From: an uncultured Gammaproteobacteria bacterium
Lineage (GTDB): Bacteria; Pseudomonadota; Gammaproteobacteria; Steroidobacterales; JABDMI01
Reading direction: 5' to 3'
Length of the DNA stretch: 10,807 nucleotides
NCBI GenBank assembly: GCA_938039225.1
Contig: CALHVH010000200.1
Location: 1 to 10,807 of the forward strand
Each line of letters opens with the position of its first letter. Position 1 is the stretch's first letter. Below, piece by piece: positions 7,029-10,807 of the stretch. The notes beneath the pieces are model-generated. The model did no database searches and was not told the origin of the DNA. It worked only from the letters and a program-made list of their open reading frames with translations. A program made the translations under genes and the position numbers.

Positions 7029-7796
7029 TTATTCGGCTCTAGCTATACACCATACATCAACACGTTTAACTCCCGCATCTAATAAAGTTTTGGTAACAGC
7101 ATGAGCCGTTGAACCCGTTGTCATTACATCATCCAGCAATGCCACATATTGTGGTATTGGTTCTTGTGCATTAACCTCAAACGCGTGTCGTAAATTTTTT
7201 GCTCTTTGTTTTTTTGATAGACGTGATTGCTGAGGTGTATGTCTCTTTCTGCTAATAAGCCTATTATTTAATGGTAATTTCAACTCTTTTGATAATTCAT
7301 GTGCAAGTAAAGTTGCTTGGTTATAACCTCTAAAACTTTCCCTAATTACGTGTAATGGAACGGGCACTATACAATCTGGCTTCGCTGCAGAAGCATTATC
7401 AAAGTCATATACCAACTCAACATCACGCTTTAAAAAAAGCGCTAAACTTTTAGCATAATCAATACGCCTTTGATATTTAAGCGCTATTAATAAACGATCT
7501 ACAGGGTATTCATAAGTAAAACTTGTAAGTGCCATTGTCCATAGGGGCATTTGTTTTTGACAATGACCACAGATAAGTTCTGTGTAATGATTGTTGCCAG
7601 TTTCTTTTAAGGGTATAGAACAAGTAGTACAGCAATATAAATTTGCAGTAAATTGGTTTCTACACTGTGCACAAAAATCAACAACGACATCAGCACTTGA
7701 CTCTGAGCCATAATATTCAAGAATGTCAGCTCCACAGAGCAAGCAATCATTACGTAAACGAGTTTTTAGCCAATTTTTTAATTTATTAAACAGCAA
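7029..7796 (-). CDS. comF: ComF-family phosphoribosyltransferase-like protein
   Basis: 255 aa, the usual length for ComF/GntX proteins. The N-terminal part is a Cys-rich zinc-ribbon region with pairs C18/C21, C42/C45, C55 or C56/C59 and C76/C79. The C-terminal part is a type I phosphoribosyltransferase-like domain with the conserved FRGYNQ (155-160), TPQQSRLSKKQRAKNL (187-202) and the PRPP-loop motif VALLDDVMTTGST (218-230). ComF is needed for DNA uptake in naturally competent species, while its relatives elsewhere have less clear roles. The start is TTG at 7796: an in-frame TAG lies just upstream, AGGGA sits 6 nt before it, and the next Met is at residue 84. It diverges from bioC; in Pseudomonas-type genomes a comF gene commonly faces the biotin operon. 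Confidence 0.9.
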   Translation of the reverse strand: MLFNKLKNWLKTRLRNDCLLCGADILEYYGSESSADVVVDFCAQCRNQFTANLYCCTTCSIPLKETGNNHYTELICGHCQKQMPLWTMALTSFTYEYPVDRLLIALKYQRRIDYAKSLALFLKRDVELVYDFDNASAAKPDCIVPVPLHVIRESFRGYNQATLLAHELSKELKLPLNNRLISRKRHTPQQSRLSKKQRAKNLRHAFEVNAQEPIPQYVALLDDVMTTGSTAHAVTKTLLDAGVKRVDVWCIARAE

Positions 7797-7802
7797 ATAA
7801 TT

Positions 7803-7807
7803 TCCCT
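7803..7807 (-). promoter_or_regulatory. Ribosome binding site fixing the comF TTG start
   Basis: On the minus strand AGGGA (7807 down to 7803) lies 6 nt before TTG at 7796-7794. An in-frame TAG between the two ends any upstream extension, and no ATG or GTG is available before the first cysteine pair. Together these make TTG the only reasonable start for comF. Confidence 0.75.
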
Positions 7808-7852
7808 ATTTTTATTTGTTCTTAAATCATGACTTTCCTTGGTCACATACGC

Positions 7853-7860
7853 ATTATAAT
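7853..7860. promoter_or_regulatory. Shared palindromic -10 box of the divergent comF and bioC promoters
   Basis: ATTATAAT is its own reverse complement and contains a perfect TATAAT on each strand (7855-7860 plus, 7858-7853 minus). The plus copy lies 53 nt before the bioC start and the minus copy about 57 nt before the comF start, both plausible promoter distances. No good -35 box is seen on either side (ACTTTC at 17 nt on the plus strand, CTATAG on the minus). An 8-bp palindrome GCTATAGC (7875-7882) lies in the early transcribed region of bioC and could be an operator. Confidence 0.5.
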
Positions 7861-7912
7861 AGTGCTTACTAGGCGCTATAGCTTTTCAATGTAATTTTCA
7901 GATTAATCCTAC

Positions 7913-8770
7913 ATGCACACTTCCTCAATAAATTCTCAAACTATCCAAGCGAAGTATGAAGAAATTGCTCATCAATATGATCAACATGCAGTTTTACAAA
8001 ACCTAATTGCTGATGAATTACTAAGTCGCCTTGAGTTAATCAATATTCCTGTGGCACAAGTTTTGGATTTGGGTTGCGGAACGGCTCATAGCCTTAAGAC
8101 TCTAAGCAAAACGTTTCCAAAAGCAAAGCTCTGTTTTACAGACGCATCTGAAAAAATGCTTAGACTCGCCAAAAAACGAAAGCCTTGGTTTAAAAAAATC
8201 GATTTTATTCATTGCCAAGCCGAAGATTTAAGCTATGCCGATAACTCGTTTGACTGTGTAGTTTCTAGTCTTCTCTTACAAAACTGTGTTGACCCAGACC
8301 AAGTGTTTAAACAAGTACAGCGTGTTCTGCGTGAAAATGGACTCTTTAGCTTTTCTACCCTGGGTCCTGATAGTTTCAAAGAATTACGTCTTGCATTATC
8401 TGATGCAAAAATAGACTCACATGATTTAGCGTTTGGGCATTTAACTGATATGCATGATATTGGTGACGCCTTACTGCGTGCTGGTATGCGAGAACCTGTT
8501 GTGGATGTAGATATTCATACTTTGCAATTTGATACTTTTCATAGTTTATTCAATGAGTTACATGCAACTGGCCATATTTTACAGACTTTTACTGACACTC
8601 AAATTCAGCACATTGCTCAAAATTACCCCAGGCAAACGACTGGTTCTTCTTATGAAATAAGCTTTGAAGTGGTTTATGGGCAAACGTGGGCGGGTGATGG
8701 TAAGAGTAAATCTCGTACACCTCAAGAATTCCAGTTTCCATTAGATGGCCTTATTACGCGCAAGAAATAG
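7913..8770 (+). CDS. bioC: Malonyl-ACP O-methyltransferase
   Basis: SAM-dependent enzyme that methylates malonyl-ACP so that it can prime synthesis of the pimeloyl moiety of biotin. 285 aa, a little longer than E. coli BioC (251). SAM-binding motif I is VLDLGCGTA (50-58); the acidic end of the next strand is D77 in FTDASEKML. Then SFDCVVSSLLLQNC (112-125) and the BioC-type segments FSTLGPDSFKELR (147-159) and DMHDIGDALLRAGMREPVVDVD (179-200). The C-terminal VVYGQTWA and RFPLxG-like ending also fit. A related class, the NDUFAF5-like methyltransferases, is less likely given these segments. The ATG lacks a clear Shine-Dalgarno sequence; an in-frame ATG at 7889 is followed at once by a stop. bioB, bioF, bioH and bioD are not beside it: comF lies divergently upstream and coxB downstream. 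Confidence 0.88.
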   Translation: MHTSSINSQTIQAKYEEIAHQYDQHAVLQNLIADELLSRLELINIPVAQVLDLGCGTAHSLKTLSKTFPKAKLCFTDASEKMLRLAKKRKPWFKKIDFIHCQAEDLSYADNSFDCVVSSLLLQNCVDPDQVFKQVQRVLRENGLFSFSTLGPDSFKELRLALSDAKIDSHDLAFGHLTDMHDIGDALLRAGMREPVVDVDIHTLQFDTFHSLFNELHATGHILQTFTDTQIQHIAQNYPRQTTGSSYEISFEVVYGQTWAGDGKSKSRTPQEFQFPLDGLITRKK

Positions 8771-8883
8771 CGTTTACTTACATATGGTTTTTATCACTTA
8801 AGCAGAATGCTTAAAAAAGGTGAAATTTCTTGCTTTTTAACTGGATTATTATTCGTATAAAATTATGAATCTGCTTAATCTCC

Positions 8884-8931
8884 AATCGCTTTAAAAAAAC
8901 TTAATCCTTTTTGTAAGTTAAGAGCGATTTT
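8884..8931 (+). repeat. Nested inverted repeat upstream of coxB
   Basis: AATCGCT (8884-8890) pairs with AGCGATT (8923-8929), extended inward by a G-U and an A-U pair; inside, AACTTA (8898-8903) pairs with TAAGTT (8914-8919) around a 10-nt loop. TTTT (8928-8931) ends the outer arm, so it might terminate read-through from bioC. It lies just upstream of the candidate coxB promoter, so it might equally be an operator. Confidence 0.45.
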
Positions 8932-8954
8932 CCAAGGCAATAAGGCTCAAAATC

Positions 8955-8963
8955 TGCGATAAT
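8955..8963 (+). promoter_or_regulatory. Candidate extended -10 promoter for coxB
   Basis: TGC-GATAAT combines the TG element of an extended -10 with a five-of-six TATAAT match. Only a poor -35 (AGGCAA, 17 nt upstream) is present, as is usual for extended -10 promoters. Transcription would begin near 8970, giving a leader of about 49 nt before the coxB ATG at 9019. Confidence 0.35.
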
Positions 8964-9018
8964 GGCGAGCTAAGTTCAGTCACTTTTTAACCACCTCCCA
9001 CAAATTGGAGTTGCTTGC

Positions 9019-10173
9019 ATGTCAAAGCGAATCTTGTTCGGAATTTTTACTCTTATTAATTCAATCAGCCTATCTGCAGCTGAAGCGGTCCCTAGCGAAT
9101 GGGGCTTAAATATGCCTAAGGGCGTTACCTCAGTTACTAATGAAGTTTATAGCTTACATATGCTAATTTTCTACATTTGTTGTGTAATTGCTGTTGTCGT
9201 GTTTGGTGCCATGATTTATTCAATCATCAAGCATCGTAAATCCAAAGGCGCTGTTGCAGCACAATTTCATCACAGTACTTCATTAGAAATTTTGTGGACT
9301 GCAATTCCTGTGCTCATTCTTTTTTATATGGCTTATGCGGCAACTGGACCTTTAATAACTATTGAAGACACCAGCAAAGCTGATATCACTATTAAAGCGA
9401 CTGGTTATCAATGGAACTGGGGCTATGAATATTTAGATGTAAAAGTTTCTGAAGATTCAGACAAAAACTTATTCTTCAAAAGTTACTTAGCCGAAGACAG
9501 TAACCTTGCCCGTCAGAAAGGCTCGGGTATAGATCCTCGTACCGTTGAAAATTACTTGCTAGCTGTGGATAACGACATGGTTGTACCAGTAGGCAAAAAA
9601 ATCCAATTACTTCTAACTGGCGCTGATGTAATCCACGCTTGGTGGGTTCCTGAGTTAGGCGGCAAAAAAGATGCCATTCCAGGCTTTGTAAACGAAATGT
9701 GGTTCAGAGCCGAAGAGCCAGGAGTTTATCGTGGTCAATGTGCCGAGCTTTGCGGTAAAGATCACGGCTTTATGCCTATTGTCGTTCGTGCCGTATCGGA
9801 TGATGAGTACGCTGCATGGATCGAGAAGAAAATTTCTGAAAGTAGTTTTGAATATAAAGACTACAGCATGCAAGAGTTAATGGCTGCAGGCGAAACCTCG
9901 TATAACAAAGCCTGTGCTAGTTGTCACCAAATTAGCGGTGACGGAATTGACGGTGTATTCCCAAGCTTAAAAGCGGGTTCATTAGCCGTTGGTGACGTAA
10001 ATGAACATATCGATATTATTTTACAAGGTCGTGCAGGCTCTGCAATGGCATCATTTGCAACTTTAAACGATTTTGAAATCGCTGCTGTTACTACTTACGA
10101 GCGAAACGCTTGGGGTAATGATACGGGCGATTTAGTGCAACCTGCTGATATTCGCGACCGTCGCAGTCAGTAA
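9019..10173 (+). CDS. coxB: Cytochrome c oxidase subunit II with fused cytochrome c domain
   Basis: 384 aa. Takes electrons from cytochrome c and passes them through the dinuclear CuA centre to haem a in subunit I of the aa3-type oxidase. Signal peptide about 1-23 (predicted cleavage after SAAEA), transmembrane helices about 46-70 and 89-110, then a periplasmic cupredoxin domain. The conserved aromatic patch YQWNWGYEY (130-138) and all CuA ligands are present: H206, C241, E243 (backbone), C245, H249 and M252, within CAELCGKDHGFM. A C-terminal class I cytochrome c domain (about 285-370) has the haem site CASCH (299-303) and a likely axial M343, so electrons can enter through the fused haem. 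This architecture is known from Pseudomonas CoxB and caa3-type oxidases. TGGAG lies 9 nt before the ATG. coxA follows after 92 nt. Confidence 0.96.
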   Translation: MSKRILFGIFTLINSISLSAAEAVPSEWGLNMPKGVTSVTNEVYSLHMLIFYICCVIAVVVFGAMIYSIIKHRKSKGAVAAQFHHSTSLEILWTAIPVLILFYMAYAATGPLITIEDTSKADITIKATGYQWNWGYEYLDVKVSEDSDKNLFFKSYLAEDSNLARQKGSGIDPRTVENYLLAVDNDMVVPVGKKIQLLLTGADVIHAWWVPELGGKKDAIPGFVNEMWFRAEEPGVYRGQCAELCGKDHGFMPIVVRAVSDDEYAAWIEKKISESSFEYKDYSMQELMAAGETSYNKACASCHQISGDGIDGVFPSLKAGSLAVGDVNEHIDIILQGRAGSAMASFATLNDFEIAAVTTYERNAWGNDTGDLVQPADIRDRRSQ

Positions 10174-10232
10174 TTTGTACTTTATTTAAATAGTTAAAAA
10201 CGAATTTTTATTTTTTAGATTAAAACCAGAGA

Positions 10233-10246
10233 TGCCGCAAGCGGCA
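10233..10246 (+). other. Hairpin between coxB and coxA
   Basis: TGCCG (10233-10237) pairs with CGGCA (10242-10246) around a CAAG tetraloop; it is also a perfect 6-nt inverted repeat with a 2-nt gap. It lies 60 nt after the coxB stop and 8 nt before the AGGAG ribosome site of coxA. No T tract follows, so it is not an intrinsic terminator. It could tune translation or RNA processing between the two subunits. Confidence 0.55.
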
Positions 10247-10265
10247 AGTATTTCAGGAGCAAGGT

Positions 10266-10807
10266 ATGACTACAACAGTAGCCACCCACGAGACAGACCA
10301 CGCACACGACGATCATCACGGCCCAGAGAAGGGTATTCGTCGTTGGATTTTTGCTACTAACCATAAAGACATTGGCACCATGTATTTGATATTTGCTTTT
10401 GCAATGTTCATAGTTGGTGGCTTAATGGCTTTTGTGATTCGCGCTGAGCTTTTTCAGCCTGGCTTACAATACGTTGACCCTCAGTTTTTTAACTCAATGA
10501 CTACCATGCATGCATTATTCATGATTTTTGGTGGAGTAATGCCGGCCTTCACTGGTCTTGCTAACTGGATGGTGCCATTACAAGTTGGTGCACCTGACAT
10601 GGCCTTACCTCGATTGAATAACTGGAGCTTCTGGATTCTTCCTTTTGCTTTCACATTGTTATTCTCAACCTTGTTCATGGACGGTGGTGCACCAGCTGGT
10701 GGCTGGACCATGTATCCACCGCTGATGTTACAAACCGGTGACGCTTTCCCGTTTGTAATTTTGGCAGTGCATCTCATGGGTATCTCATCCATCATGGGCG
10801 CGATTAA
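10266..10807 (+). CDS. coxA: Cytochrome c oxidase subunit I (N-terminal part, cut by window end)
   Basis: The first 180 codons of the haem-copper oxidase catalytic subunit, which reduces O2 to water and pumps protons in the inner membrane. The start is ATG 10266 with AGGAG at 10255-10259. A His/Asp-rich N-terminal tail (HETDHAHDDHH, 8-18) precedes the conserved RRWIFATNHKDIGTMY (25-40). H82 in MTTMHALFM is the expected low-spin haem a ligand. The segment GAPDMALPRLNNWSFW (108-123) holds D111, the expected entrance of the D proton channel in A-type oxidases, and GGWTMYPPL (145-153) is also typical. The later ligands (CuB histidines, haem a3 histidine) lie beyond the window. With coxB it belongs to an aa3-type oxidase operon. 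Confidence 0.95.
   Translation, partial: MTTTVATHETDHAHDDHHGPEKGIRRWIFATNHKDIGTMYLIFAFAMFIVGGLMAFVIRAELFQPGLQYVDPQFFNSMTTMHALFMIFGGVMPAFTGLANWMVPLQVGAPDMALPRLNNWSFWILPFAFTLLFSTLFMDGGAPAGGWTMYPPLMLQTGDAFPFVILAVHLMGISSIMGAI

Larger units (their letters stand above)
8771..9018 (+). other. bioC-coxB intergenic region and coxB leader
   Basis: No gene is seen in these 248 nt. From left to right: a hairpin TTAAGC-N5-GCTTAA (8798-8814) 28 nt after bioC, followed by A's rather than T's and so doubtful as a bioC terminator; a longer nested inverted repeat (8884-8929); an extended -10 promoter candidate (8955-8963); and GGAG (9006-9009) 9 nt before the coxB ATG. Confidence 0.6.

Noticed and set aside
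8798..8814. Stem TTAAGC/GCTTAA after bioC as a terminator
   Set aside because: It is followed by A's rather than T's on the plus strand and is weak in G+C; not enough for a terminator call.
10481..10795. Long minus-strand open frame opposite coxA
   Set aside because: It lies fully inside conserved coxA coding sequence and its product has no recognisable features; it is a shadow frame.
1..10807. Search for CRISPR arrays, tRNA genes, insertion sequences, phage or toxin-antitoxin genes
   Set aside because: No regularly spaced repeats, cloverleaf patterns, terminal inverted repeats with a transposase, or accessory genes were seen; every sizeable open frame belongs to a known housekeeping family.

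Overview
The window is an ordinary-looking stretch of chromosome from an AT-rich gammaproteobacterium (roughly 40% G+C by eye). Evidence for this is the rpoZ-spoT-recG-ubiC-ubiA gene order, the UbiC chorismate lyase, a Kbp-type BON-LysM protein, a BioC methyltransferase, and a cytochrome c oxidase subunit II carrying a C-terminal cytochrome c domain as in Pseudomonas and marine relatives. No mobile element, CRISPR array, tRNA or rRNA was seen. Genus cannot be fixed from the sequence alone.

Layout. Positions 1-245 are a non-coding upstream region with several short repeats. From 246 to 6321 five same-strand genes are packed tightly: rpoZ (RNA polymerase omega), spoT (bifunctional ppGpp synthetase/hydrolase), recG (branch-migration helicase), ubiC (chorismate lyase) and ubiA (4-hydroxybenzoate polyprenyltransferase). 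Gaps are 7 nt (rpoZ-spoT), 1 nt if recG starts at an AUU, 9 nt (recG-ubiC), and an overlap or 5 nt for ubiC-ubiA. This looks like one operon joining the stringent response with the first two committed steps of ubiquinone synthesis. A separately expressed kbp gene follows (6435-6938), closed by a strong, probably bidirectional terminator that also serves the convergent comF gene. comF (minus strand, 7029-7796) and bioC (plus, 7913-8770) are divergent and share a palindromic -10 box. A 248-nt leader then precedes coxB (9019-10173) and coxA (10266 onward, cut by the window end), the start of an aa3-type cytochrome c oxidase operon.

How the genes fit together: ubiC and ubiA make the ubiquinone precursor that feeds the aerobic chain, whose terminal oxidase is encoded at the right end. 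spoT and rpoZ both touch ppGpp control of transcription. bioC makes the methylated malonyl-ACP that primes biotin synthesis, but its usual partners (bioB, bioF, bioH, bioD) are absent here.

No undescribed multi-gene system was found. The most useful oddities are at the level of expression signals: recG has conserved N-terminal coding sequence upstream of its first ATG with no canonical start; comF begins with a TTG whose choice is forced; comF and bioC share one symmetrical -10 element; bioC stands alone outside a biotin operon; and several uncharacterised hairpins or repeats lie in front of rpoZ, kbp, coxB and coxA.
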